Below, in pieces: positions 43,956 through 54,379 of a stretch of 64,000 bases of DNA. The stretch covers positions 1-64,000 of the forward strand of contig CAZGOY010000007.1 in assembly GCA_964527565.1 (NCBI GenBank). Direction: 5' to 3'. The notes beneath the pieces were generated by a model that was not told the origin of the DNA, searched no databases, and was given only the letters and a program-made list of their open reading frames with translations. Made by a program: the position numbers and the translations under genes. The stretch's first letter is position 1, and each line of letters starts with the position of its first letter. Source of the stretch: JAGXQV01 sp964527565 (lineage in GTDB: Bacteria; Pseudomonadota; Gammaproteobacteria; Burkholderiales; Sulfuricellaceae).

Positions 43956-45572
43956 GTGAAAATCCGCAATCTTAAAATCTGGATGCGTCTGGTGGCGGGA
44001 ATTTCCCTGATGCTGGTGGCGGCGTGGGCGGGAATGATCGGCTGGGCGACTATGCAGCAGCGCGAAACCGCCATCGAGCAGGCGCGCGATTTTTCGCAGA
44101 GCGTGCACCGCATGACCATGGCCAGCCTGACCGGCATGATGCTCACCGGCACGGTGGCCCAGCGCGCGCTGTATCTTGACCAGGTCCGGCAATCCGAGGA
44201 TATACGCGAGTTGCGCGTGATACGCGGCGAAGGGGTCAGCAAGCAGTATGGCCCCGGAGACGCTGCGGAGAGCAAGGCTGATGCGGTCGAGCAGCAGGTG
44301 CTGCAAAGCGCTCAACCCTATTTCCAGGTGGTGGCGGACAAGGAGGGGGAAAGCCTGCGCGCGGTGATCCCGGCGCTGGCGCAGAAAAATTACCTCGGCA
44401 AGGACTGCCTGATGTGTCACATCGTGCCGGAAGGCACGGTGTTGGGGGCGGTGAGCATGCGCATCTCGCTCAACAAGGTCAACAGCACAGTGCGCGATTT
44501 CAGCATGCAAATCATCGCGGTGGCGCTGGCGTTGATGGTTCCCGTAATCCTGTTCATTTACTGGTTCATCAATCGCTCGATCACCGTGCCCCTCAGGAAA
44601 GTATCCACCAGCCTGTGCGACATTGCCGAGGGCGAGGGCGATCTGACGCGGCGTCTTACCGTCGAGGGCAAGGACGAGATCAGCGAAATTTCGGAAGTGT
44701 TTAATGTCTTTATGGACAAATTGCAATCCATCATTCGCGAGGTTCAGGAGAGTGCCAAGCAGGTGCTGGTCACCACCAACCAGTTGGCGGCGGTTTCCGC
44801 CCAGGTGGCGGCCAACTCGCAAGTGCAAAGTTCGGAAGCCTACTCCATGGCGGCACAGGTTGAAATCATGACCTTCAACATCGACAGTGTGGCGAGTCAG
44901 GCCGAGGAGGTGCAGACGATTTCCACCCACTCCAGCGAGCTTTCGGTGCATGGCGGCGCGGTCATTCACAATGCCGCATCGGAGATGAACAAAATCACCG
45001 AAACGGTGAGCGAGTCCTCAGCCATCATCCTGGACCTGGGGCAGCAGTCCGACCAGATTTCGGCCATCGTCAGCACTATCAAGGAAATTGCCGACCAGAC
45101 CAATCTGCTGGCCCTCAATGCCGCCATCGAGGCGGCGCGCGCCGGGGAGCAGGGGCGCGGCTTTGCCGTGGTGGCGGACGAAGTGCGCAAGCTGGCTGAG
45201 CGTACTGCCAATTCCACTCAGGAAATCACCGCGATGATCGGAAAAATCCAGCACGGCACCCGGCTGGCCATCGGCAGCATGGAATCCGGCGTGGCGCGGG
45301 TGGGCGCGGGCACGGCGCTGGCGCGCCAGGCCGGTGAGGCCATCAACCAGATTCAGTCCGGGGTGCGCCAGGTGGTGGACGCCGTGAGCGAGATTTCCGT
45401 GGCGCTCAAGGAACAAAGCCAGACCAACGCTGCAAACGCGCACAAGGTGGAAAGTATTGCGCGCCTTTCGGAGGAAAACAGCCAGGCTTTCCAGCAAACC
45501 GCGGATACCATCCAGGGGCTTGAACAATTGGCGGATAATCTGCAAAGTGTGGTCGGACGTTTCAAGACGTGA
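43956..45572 (+). CDS. Heme-binding methyl-accepting chemotaxis protein
   Basis: A chemoreceptor of 538 residues with two membrane helices ('IWMRLVAGISLMLVAAWAGM' and 'IIAVALALMVPVILFIYWFI'). The periplasmic domain between them contains 'KDCLMCHIVPEGTVLGAV', a CxxCH covalent heme site near residue 150. After a HAMP domain the cytoplasmic part has the signalling tip 'EIADQTNLLALNAAIEAARA' and 'GRGFAVVADEVRKLAERT'. It probably senses redox potential, oxygen or NO for aerotaxis-like behaviour. GTG 43956 is preferred because GAGGG precedes it; GTG 43947 is possible. No C-terminal CheR pentapeptide is seen. Confidence 0.92.
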   Translation: MKIRNLKIWMRLVAGISLMLVAAWAGMIGWATMQQRETAIEQARDFSQSVHRMTMASLTGMMLTGTVAQRALYLDQVRQSEDIRELRVIRGEGVSKQYGPGDAAESKADAVEQQVLQSAQPYFQVVADKEGESLRAVIPALAQKNYLGKDCLMCHIVPEGTVLGAVSMRISLNKVNSTVRDFSMQIIAVALALMVPVILFIYWFINRSITVPLRKVSTSLCDIAEGEGDLTRRLTVEGKDEISEISEVFNVFMDKLQSIIREVQESAKQVLVTTNQLAAVSAQVAANSQVQSSEAYSMAAQVEIMTFNIDSVASQAEEVQTISTHSSELSVHGGAVIHNAASEMNKITETVSESSAIILDLGQQSDQISAIVSTIKEIADQTNLLALNAAIEAARAGEQGRGFAVVADEVRKLAERTANSTQEITAMIGKIQHGTRLAIGSMESGVARVGAGTALARQAGEAINQIQSGVRQVVDAVSEISVALKEQSQTNAANAHKVESIARLSEENSQAFQQTADTIQGLEQLADNLQSVVGRFKT

Positions 45573-45609
45573 TTTAATGCATGCGGTTCACAATAAGGAG
45601 GAGGTGATT

Positions 45610-45957
45610 ATGAATTTCGACGATGCCATTGCGGCACACATCAAATGGAAAGTCAGGCTGACGCAGTTTATCGACGGCACCAGCGCCGAGCAGTTGAAAA
45701 GCGAAACGGTGTGCAAGGACAACCTGTGCGACCTGGGCAAATGGATTTACGGCGAAGGTGCCCAGTACAGCAGCAAGCCGCACTACAAGGACCTGGTAAG
45801 CAAGCACGCCCATTTTCACCGTTGCGCGGCGGACGTGGTAAAAAAGGTGGAAGCCAGCGACAAACCAGGTGCCAAATCCCTGTTGTCCGGGCCTTTCGCA
45901 GTGGCCTCGAAGGAAACTGTCACTGCCATCATGGAGTTGAAAAAAGAGGCGAAATGA
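45610..45957 (+). CDS. Free-standing CZB (chemoreceptor zinc-binding) protein
   Basis: A 115-residue stand-alone CZB domain with His10 in 'DAIAAHIKWKVRL', Cys40 in 'CDLGKWIYGEG' (the conserved CxLGxW) and His66/His70 in 'KHAHFHRCAADVV'. CZB domains bind zinc and sense bleach or zinc, usually fused to receptors. Here it sits 37 bases downstream of a heme-linked chemoreceptor, with AAGGAGGAGG at about 45594-45603 as ribosome binding site. It may act as a separate subunit of that receptor. Confidence 0.88.
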   Translation: MNFDDAIAAHIKWKVRLTQFIDGTSAEQLKSETVCKDNLCDLGKWIYGEGAQYSSKPHYKDLVSKHAHFHRCAADVVKKVEASDKPGAKSLLSGPFAVASKETVTAIMELKKEAK

Positions 45958-45982
45958 GTTTTCCCAATGCGCCACACCCCAG

Positions 45983-46009
45983 GCCCGGACATGATCCGGG
46001 CTTTTTTTC
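45983..46009 (+). terminator. Terminator after the CZB gene
   Basis: GCCCGGA (45983-45989) pairs with TCCGGGC (45995-46001) and is followed by a T tract. It lies between the plus-strand CZB gene and the minus-strand nosD-like gene. Confidence 0.85.
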
Positions 46010-46062
46010 GGGAAGGGTGGGAGCTATTTCGCCTTGGCTGCTCGATGGTGATCTGTGGCGGT

Positions 46063-47282
46063 TTAGCGGCGTGGCTTGGCGAAGCGCGGTGCCGGGTCGC
46101 GCAGCAGCATGTCCGGCGCGGAAAAGGGGGCCAGGCGTTCCAGGAAGTCGAGCAGTTCCAGCGCCGGGGCGTTGCGGAAAAAACGCGCCTTGGGGTTTTC
46201 CATCCAGATGCGGTCGGCCCAAGCGTAGAGTTCGTAGGGTTTGTCGCCGATGCCGTCATGGTTGAGGTCGAAACCTTCGTAATCGTCCCAGTAATTGCCG
46301 TGCCATTCGTTGCCTTGGGCGTTGGCCCTGTCGCTGCCGAACACCACCACCTGCGAGAGATTCTTCTCGAAGCTGTTGCCGCGGATGACGTGGCCGCCGC
46401 GCTCGCCGTAGAACTGCATGCCGATGGTGTTGTGGGCGAGGCGGTTGCCGGTGAGGATCAGCGATTCTTCCGGGTCGATGGGGGAGTCGGCCAGCACGCC
46501 CACCGCGCAATGCACGATCTCGTTCCCTTCCACCCGTACCCGTCCGCTTTTCTTGACGGCGACCCCGGCGCTGCTGGCCTGCATGGAATGCATGATGCGG
46601 TTGCGGCGCACCATGACGCTGTCCGAATTGAGCACCACGATGCCGGTGATGTTGTGCGTCAGGGTGTTGTCTTCCACCACGCAGTCGGGCGAAAACACGA
46701 ACTGCATGGCGTAGCGCGCGTCGCGGATGGTGTTGCCGGTGATGTGGTTGCGCGGCGAATTCATGATGGTGAGATCGCGCACACCGTCGATCTGGTTGTT
46801 CTCGATGCGGTTTTCCACGCTGTTCCACATGCGGATGCCGTCGCCGCGCAGCGAGGGTTCTACGCTCTTTGAACGGATGCGGTTGTTTTTCACCCGGTTG
46901 CGGTTGGCCTGTTTCAGGTGGATGCCGAACAGGGTGTCTTCAATGCGGTTGTCTTCGATGCGGTTGTCGTTGCCGAGGACGGTGATGCCGGCATCCACGC
47001 GGTCATGCGACTGGCCGGAATGACGGATGACCAGGCCGCGCACCGTGGCGCCGCTGGTGTTGATGATCAGCACCAGGCTGCCGCCGCCGCCATCCAGCGT
47101 AACTTTTCCGCCGCCGTCGAGGGTCATGGGTTTGTTCACGCTGGCGGGGCCGGCGTAGATGCCGGGCGCGGGGCGCAGCGTGCCGCCGATGGGGGTGGCG
47201 TCGATCAAGGGTTGCAAGGCGGGCAGGGCGGCCTGCGCCGATTGCGTGCAGCAGGCCAGCAGCAGGGCGCCCAGCCAGCGTT

Positions 47283-47286
<4 letters not shown>
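46063..47286 (-). CDS. NosD-like periplasmic right-handed beta-helix protein
   Basis: A signal peptide ('MKRWLGALLLACCTQSAQA') precedes a right-handed parallel beta-helix of NosD type, with repeating short turns such as 'NRIEDNRIEDTLFGIHLKQA', 'NHITGNTIRDARY' and 'VMVRRNRIMHS'. The C-terminal 'EWHGNYWDDYEGFDLNHDGI' and 'DKPYEL' motif is characteristic of NosD/CASH-domain copper-chaperone proteins. In denitrifiers NosD helps load the copper centre of N2O reductase. ATG 47286 overlaps the uup stop by four bases; an upstream in-frame start would lie inside uup. Confidence 0.88.
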
Positions 47287-49207
<1,921 letters not shown>

Positions 49208-49208
<1 letters not shown>

Positions 49209-49603
49209 CAGAGCGAGTGTCGGCTAGCGCCGGCGTACTGTTTTTCGCGTTGTTCCTGGCACTGGATGCAGCGTTTTGCGGTAGGCCAGGCTTGCAGGCG
49301 CTTGACGGCAACCGCTTCGCCGCAATCGACGCACACCCCGTATTCTCCGGCCTTGATGCGCGCCAGTGCCGCTTCGATGTCGCGCACTTCGCTGACCTGG
49401 TGGTCCACCTGCGCGGCATTGATGTCGGCCAGCATGTCGGCCACCGCTTCGTCGCCCAGGTCGTTGACCTGCCCGGCGAGGTCGATGTATTGCGGGTCGC
49501 TGGAACGCGCCAGTTCCTCGCGGATTTCCGACAGCAGTTGCGTATGGCGGCCGCGCAATTGCGCGGCCAGTTCTTCGGTCTGTTTGTGGGTCAAGGCGGA
49601 CAT
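49208..49603 (-). CDS. DksA/TraR family zinc-finger protein
   Basis: A 131-residue protein with a central coiled coil ('ADINAAQVDHQVSEVRDIEA') and a C-terminal four-cysteine zinc finger 'GVCVDCGEAVAVKRL' with 'KRCIQCQEQREKQ'. It is shorter than full DksA (about 150) and has fewer of the conserved Asp residues at the coiled-coil tip; it may be a DksA-like regulator of RNA polymerase. Start ATG 49603. It shares one base with uup. Confidence 0.85.
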
Positions 49604-49735
49604 AGGCGGGTACCCCCGTTGCGATTAAAGCGGCATTTTACCAAGCGCGGCGGGGATGGGGGGATTTGTCTCCCAAACGGAAAATACGGACGTTAGCGTT
49701 CTGCGGACAAGCCGCCCCTCCATATATGTTCGACG

Positions 49736-49858
49736 CTGGGGCGGGAGAGTTTGTATAAGGCGCTGTCTCCTTGGGCAAAACCGCGCTACAAAACAGTCAT
49801 GAGGGTCATCCGCGCCTTGGGCGTGAAATTGCACGCCGATATCGCATACGTCTCCTGA
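49736..49858 (+). pseudogene. Fragment of a HigA/COG3636-type addiction-module antitoxin
   Basis: Within the 330-base spacer 49604-49933, one frame reads 'LGRESLYKALSPWAKPRYKT' then 'VMRVIRALGVKLHADIAYVS' and a stop. This is the conserved C-terminal half of HTH antidote proteins (RESLYKALSxxGNP...VLRALGxxLHA). The N-terminal half and any toxin are missing. The rest of the spacer holds nothing else I can identify. Confidence 0.65.
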
Positions 49859-49933
49859 TCGTAAAAGCCCGATGTACGCAACCGGGGAGTAATGCTATCC
49901 TGTGCGGCCTTTTTTCAGGTTCCGGGAATCGAA

Positions 49934-50425
49934 ATGTCGCCAGAGCAGATCAGCAAGCACAAGACCGTCCACATCACCTATTCCATCATCGACGGGCTGG
50001 GCAACGTGTTCGAGCAGATGGACATGCCGATCGGCTATGTCCACCGTGCCGACAGCGGGATTTTCGAGAAGGTCGAGGATGCGCTGGAAGGATGCGTGGC
50101 AGGCGACCATCTGGAAGTCACGTTGAGCCCCGAGGACGGCTTCGGCGCGCACCAGCCGGAATTGACCTTTACCGACGACATCGACAACGTGCCGCCGGAA
50201 TTCCGCCGTGTCGGTGCCGAGGTCGAATTCACCAATGACCGCGATGAAAAAGTGATGTTCCGCGTGACGCATATCGCTGACGGCAAGCTGACCGTCGACG
50301 GCAATCATCCCATGGCCGGCCAGACCGTGACCTTTAAGGTCGACGTGGTCTCGGTGCGCGCCGCCACGCCGGACGAAATCCGCAACGGGCGCCCGGAAGA
50401 CAGCGCCTTCGCCACGGTGCATTGA
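49934..50425 (+). CDS. FKBP-type peptidyl-prolyl isomerase, SlyD-like
   Basis: A 163-residue protein with the FKBP half 'ITYSIIDGLGNVFEQMDMPI', the insert-in-flap chaperone domain 'DDIDNVPPEFRRVGAEVEFT', and 'HPMAGQTVTFKVDVVSVRAA' at the end of the PPIase fold. Unlike E. coli SlyD there is no long His/Cys-rich metal tail. It probably helps fold proteins in the cytoplasm. ATG 49934 is selected because GGAATCGAA precedes it and the upstream extension lacks family resemblance. Confidence 0.9.
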   Translation: MSPEQISKHKTVHITYSIIDGLGNVFEQMDMPIGYVHRADSGIFEKVEDALEGCVAGDHLEVTLSPEDGFGAHQPELTFTDDIDNVPPEFRRVGAEVEFTNDRDEKVMFRVTHIADGKLTVDGNHPMAGQTVTFKVDVVSVRAATPDEIRNGRPEDSAFATVH

Positions 50426-50446
50426 AGCCAAATAATTGAACGGCGT

Positions 50447-50677
50447 TTAGTCCGTTCCCTTCTCCTGATGCAGCCGACGGTGATCCTGGCTGCAATAGTA
50501 TTCCCCTTCGCTCAGAATGCTTTCGCTTTTCGGCTGGTGCACGCCGCAGCGCGCGCAGCGCACCATGTCTTCCTCGATCTGCGGGGTCGGCGGCGGTGGC
50601 AGGCCTTTGCCGTATTTGCGGAAAATCTGCCAGATCAGCCAGATGCAGGCGCCCAGCAGTATCAGTTTGAGCAGCAT
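50447..50677 (-). CDS. PP0621 family small membrane-anchored zinc-ribbon protein
   Basis: A 76-residue protein with one N-terminal helix ('LKLILLGACIWLIWQIFRKY'), a proline stretch and a C-terminal 'MVRCARCGVHQPKSESI' plus 'YYCSQDHRRLHQEK' zinc ribbon. These features define the PP0621 family, of unknown function. It is convergent with the slyD-like gene. Confidence 0.88.
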   Translation of the reverse strand: MLLKLILLGACIWLIWQIFRKYGKGLPPPPTPQIEEDMVRCARCGVHQPKSESILSEGEYYCSQDHRRLHQEKGTD

Positions 50678-50795
50678 TCAATGTCCTTAGTGCGATTCTG
50701 AAAGCCGCTATTGAACCACGGGGAGCACCGCATTCATAGGGGGAATTTCTACAGAGTCCGGGTTGTCGCCAGCGCCGTGCGCGCGTAAGCACAGG

Positions 50796-51636
50796 TTAAA
50801 TGTAGTAAAGGGCTAGGTAGGCCAACAGCATGACCATGACCCAGAGAGACATGTTGCCCGTGGGCCAGGAGCGCAACAGCAGGCCGCCTGGGCGCAACTG
50901 CTGGATAAATTTGGTAGAGAGGACCCGTGCACCCGAAGCAAGGTTGTCCTCAAGCCTCTCGCGGGAATGGGTGAGCGCCCCACCAAAAATACGCGCGGCC
51001 ACGGGACCCGCGACGCGCCAGAGCCAGTCAGTGTCCAATGTAATGGTCGGCGTCCGCTTCAGGAAATCGAGCATGACGAAGAAGGGCGATCAGCACGTAG
51101 GTGGACAGCGAGGAGATTTCAAGAAAAACAAAGATATTGAAGGCGTCACCGGCGATAGTGATGCCCAGAAGGCCGGTGAGACAGAGGGCGAACATCGCAT
51201 AGTAGAGATAATGGACGTCGCGCGGGATCTCCCGTTCGATGCTGGCGCGGCTGTAGGGAAGCACGACGGCGGCCATGCCGGAAACCAGCAGCAGGATGAA
51301 ACTTGTCAGCCTGTCGACGCGGTACTCAATACCCCAGGGAGGGGGCCAACTGCCGATATGATAGGAAATGACCGCGCCGCTACCGGTTTCCCCGATTTGC
51401 AGCCATAGCCCGATGGCGGCGGCAAACGCAGCCAGGCGCCCGCCGTGACCACCGCGAGGGCGAGACCCAGCGCCAGCGTGGCAACCCCGACGACGATGGC
51501 GGTAAGGATCAGCACGTGTGGCAGCGGATTGGAATAGACGCTGTATTGCGGTGCGAGGATGGGGGCAGTACCGCCGACCAGTTTTCCCGGCGCAAGGTAG
51601 AGCAGATATACCGAGCAGATCAATGACCAGGCTCAC
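50796..51636 (-). pseudogene. Fused remnants of Mrp/Mnh antiporter subunits (G start, C, D)
   Basis: The minus strand holds three pieces in different frames. A GTG overlapping the mnhF stop (51636) begins 'MSLVIDLL', possibly the start of subunit G. From about 51623 'SNPLPHVLILTAIVVGVATL' is the C-terminal helix of subunit C. From about 51450 'WGIEYRVDRLTSFILLLVSG' and 'DAFNIFVFLEISSLSTYVLI' is the N-terminal part of subunit D. It stops and continues from 51074 in another frame with 'FLKRTPTITLDTDWLWRVAG', the C-terminus of D. Subunit D normally has about 500 residues; most of the membrane core is missing. Confidence 0.8.
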
Positions 51637-51926
51637 CGCGCCTCCTTGTTCGTGCCTGTCATACTACCTTTGGCTCCCAAATCGCCCTGGCGGAAGAACT
51701 TCAACACCGCGATAACGCCAATGATATTGAGAAGGCCGTATACCAGCGCAAGGTCGAGAAATTCAGGTCGGCCGCTGAGAAAGCCAAACATCGCCAGTAA
51801 AAGCATGGCACAGGTGCCGATGGTGTTGGCCGCCTGCAAGCGGTCAAATACCGTCGGACCCAGCGCGGCGCGCACCAAGGCAAGCGTAACGGTGACCAGC
51901 AAGGCGAGCGTGGCGGCAGCAATCAC
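51633..51926 (-). CDS. mnhF: Mrp/Mnh antiporter subunit F
   Basis: A 97-residue membrane protein with three hydrophobic helices and the MnhF/MrpF hallmark 'RAALGPTVFDRLQAANTIGT' followed by 'FLDLALVYGLLNIIGVIAVL'. GTG at 51926 overlaps the mnhE stop (GTGA). It looks intact, but since its neighbours are broken it probably has no function now. Confidence 0.85.
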   Translation of the reverse strand: MIAAATLALLVTVTLALVRAALGPTVFDRLQAANTIGTCAMLLLAMFGFLSGRPEFLDLALVYGLLNIIGVIAVLKFFRQGDLGAKGSMTGTNKEAR

Positions 51927-52402
51927 CGTGTCGACTCCAGAGCGGCGCAACGCCGGTCCATCTCACTGTCGGCGAGACCGTCCGCACCCGCGCATGTCAG
52001 CGCATGCACCAGAAAGCGGCCCCGTTCCACCTCAATGGCAATGGTCCCCGGCGTCAGCGGGATCGAGTTGGCGTGAATCACCAGACCCAATTCGGTTTGC
52101 TGCGTCGGCGCGAATTCGACCAGGGTTGGTGAAATGGGCAGACGCGGGTCGAGAATGCGTTTGCTCACATCCCAGGCGGATTTGACTATCTTCTTTGCCA
52201 ACTATGGCCAGTAGGAAAGCATCGCACGCATGCCCAGGTGAACCGGAAAACCTTCGTGGTCAATGACGTCCATGCGGTGCGCCATGTACAGCACGGCGAG
52301 CGCGCAACCTGCCCCGGCAGCCAACATAAATGGGGTAAATTGGCCGGAGAGCAACAGCCAGAAGCCATAGAGTCCGAGCAAAAAACTCAGGGAGTGTGCC
52401 AT
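51923..52402 (-). pseudogene. mnhE: Mrp/Mnh antiporter subunit E interrupted by an amber stop
   Basis: Two pieces join in the same frame. The first (52402-52202) reads 'LGLYGFWLLLSGQFTPFMLA' to 'RAMLSYWP' and ends at TAG. The second continues directly with 'LAKKIVKSAWDVSKRIL' and 'PGTIAIEVERGRFLVHALTC', the C-terminal domain of MnhE/MrpE. One codon (probably TGG or similar) has become TAG at 52202-52204. The 206 bases from 52403 to 52608 hold no gene I can support. Confidence 0.82.
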
Positions 52403-52608
52403 CGAAACAGAGATTTCTCACCTACAGGGATTATCGGGGGAACACAGCTTGCTGCCCGGAGAGTTTGACCCGTCCGGCGCGCCGACTAAGCCGAACCGGA
52501 ACAAAGGCAAAGGACGGCAATTCGGGACGCACGCAATCAGTAAGCCCCCCTTAAATCCGGCATTCGAGCAGCTTACTCCCACATTGAAAATTTCGTGTAA
52601 ACCCCAGC

Positions 52609-53196
52609 CTACGCGGCGTAATTTTTCGCTACGAAATCCCAGTTCACCAGGTTGGCGAGATAGGTTTCGACGAATTTCGGGCGCAGGTTGCGGTAATCGA
52701 TGTAATAGGCGTGTTCCCACACGTCCACACACAGCAGGGCCTTGTCCCCGGTGGTCAGCGGCGTGCCCGCAGCGCCCATGTTGACGATGTCCAGTGCGCC
52801 ATCGGCCTTCTTCACCAGCCAGGTCCAGCCGGAACCGAAATTGCCCACGGCGGAAGTCTGGAAGGCCTTTTTGAAGTCATCGAGAGAACCCCATTTGGCC
52901 TTGATGGCGTCGGCCAGCGCGCCGGTCGGCTCACCGCCGCCGTTGGGTTTCATGCAATTCCAGAAGAAGGTGTGGTTCCATACCTGGGCGGCGTTGTTGT
53001 AGATGCCGCCGGCGGGGGCCTTTTTGACGATGGCTTCAAGGTCGAGCGCTTCATACTCGGTTCCCTTGATGAGGTTGTTCAGGTTGGTGACGTAAGCCTG
53101 ATGATGCTTGGCGTAATGGTATTCGAAGGTTTCCTTGGACATGTGCGGTTGCAGGGCATCCATGGCGTAGGGCAGGGCGGGCAGTTGGTGTTCCAT
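52609..53196 (-). CDS. sodB: Superoxide dismutase (Fe/Mn type)
   Basis: A 195-residue dismutase. Metal ligands are His in 'KETFEYHYAKHHQAYV', His in 'QVWNHTFFWNCM', and Asp/His in 'CVDVWEHAYYIDYRN'. 'GGIYNNAAQVWNHTFFW' and the 'FGSGWTWLV' motif point to the iron-type cytosolic enzyme. A GGAGG lies upstream; ATG 53196 or the adjacent 53199 is the start. Confidence 0.95.
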   Translation of the reverse strand: MEHQLPALPYAMDALQPHMSKETFEYHYAKHHQAYVTNLNNLIKGTEYEALDLEAIVKKAPAGGIYNNAAQVWNHTFFWNCMKPNGGGEPTGALADAIKAKWGSLDDFKKAFQTSAVGNFGSGWTWLVKKADGALDIVNMGAAGTPLTTGDKALLCVDVWEHAYYIDYRNLRPKFVETYLANLVNWDFVAKNYAA

Positions 53197-53214
53197 CATC
53201 GTTCCTCCGGTCAA

Positions 53215-53641
53215 GGTTAAATCAGACTAAAACAATCGGCAATTATTTAGACAGAGTTTAAAAGTAAATCGGGTCGACTGCAAGCATAGTTCCGTTCATC
53301 TAACCTATTGCTCGCCTGCAACATTGTGCCTACTGAATGGCACGGGTACGAAGCGTCCTAACTTGATCATCCCGGTTATGCAACCCCGGAGTAAATCGCG
53401 TGGAAACCATTGGCAAGATACATCGCCGTCTCAAGATCAAGGGCGAGAGCGGGAGCTCGCACACAGATAATAGCTCATCCCGGGGTGAGTAAAGAGGGCT
53501 ACAACGAGTCCGTTTCACTGCCAACCATGAAGGTAGCTCATCCGGCCTACGGTGCATCGATACCACGGCACTATCACTTGATCCGGCAGGTGCGTATCAT
53601 GTACAAGATAACGCACAACCCTTGTTGTCGAGGAGATTGCC
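53215..53641. other. 427-base spacer upstream of sodB and the antitoxin gene
   Basis: This stretch contains no intact gene. A short plus-strand frame near 53400-53451 reads 'VETIGKIHRRLKIKGESG', which resembles the very start of an IS21 IstA transposase. The rest has no recognisable feature; it should contain the promoters of sodB and the phd-like gene. Confidence 0.4.
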
Positions 53642-53932
53642 ATGACCATTACCGCCAGCGATGTGATTCCACTCTCCCATGCCCGCGCCAATTTCTCCGA
53701 GCTTGCCGATGAGGTCAAAGGCGGTGCCGAGAAAATCATCACCAAGAATGGGGAAAGCTATATCGCGCTGATCGATGCCAATCGGCTCGACTACTACCAT
53801 CGGCTGGAACGCGAGCATATCCATTTGCTATTGACCGGCGAAGCTGCCAAGGGGTTGGACGATGTGGCGGCAGGCCGCATCGGGGATGCCCGGGACGCGA
53901 TTAATTCCCTCAAGCGCCGCCGTAGCGCCTGA
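53642..53932 (+). CDS. Phd/YefM family antitoxin
   Basis: A 96-residue antitoxin with 'VIPLSHARANFSELADEVKG' and 'EKIITKNGESYIALIDANRL', the Phd/YefM N-terminal fold. The C-terminal part is charged and would wrap the toxin. GAGGAG precedes the ATG. The toxin gene follows after 18 bases. Confidence 0.9.
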   Translation: MTITASDVIPLSHARANFSELADEVKGGAEKIITKNGESYIALIDANRLDYYHRLEREHIHLLLTGEAAKGLDDVAAGRIGDARDAINSLKRRRSA

Positions 53933-53950
53933 CCTGACCGGTTGTCGCGC

Positions 53951-54379
53951 ATGACGAAGAAGCCGCTTGTCAAGTTCACGGCGAACTTTGAGCGCAACCT
54001 TGAGGGGATCGAGCGCTTCCTGGTCGAAGCCGAGGCACCGCAGGCATTCGACGGCTTACTGGATGAACTGCTGGAAACCGTGATTCCGAATCTGGAGCGG
54101 TTTCCCGAAATGGGGCAGCCGTTTCTGCGCCGACAGGTTCACTCGATTGAGGCAACGAATGCCGTTGCGGCCTTGACGGAAAGGCTGGCTGCGCTAACGC
54201 CCGAGACCGACGCAATTCGCGAATATGTGCTTAAACACTACTTGCTGCTCTATGCGGTAATTGGTGGAACCCTATACTTATTGTCGATACGACATCAGCG
54301 TCAGCTATCCTTCGATTTCGAGGGGCGCGGGGATACCGGTGGAAAGCCGGAACCAAACCCTTTACCATCACGCCCATGA
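53951..54379 (+). CDS. RelE/ParE-like toxin
   Basis: A 142-residue protein with 'VKFTANFERNLEGIERFLVE', 'VIPNLERFPEMGQPFLRRQV', and a C-terminal 'YVLKHYLLLYAVIGGTLYLL' then 'SIRHQRQLSFDF', the RelE/ParE plasmid-stabilisation pattern. It is longer than usual owing to an insertion around residues 75-95. The reading frame is intact. Its stop overlaps the murJ start (ATGA). Confidence 0.87.
   Translation: MTKKPLVKFTANFERNLEGIERFLVEAEAPQAFDGLLDELLETVIPNLERFPEMGQPFLRRQVHSIEATNAVAALTERLAALTPETDAIREYVLKHYLLLYAVIGGTLYLLSIRHQRQLSFDFEGRGDTGGKPEPNPLPSRP

Noticed and set aside
52403..52608. Possible gene or regulatory RNA between mnhE and sodB
   Set aside because: No coding frame with family resemblance and no clear structure; probably part of the degraded antiporter region.
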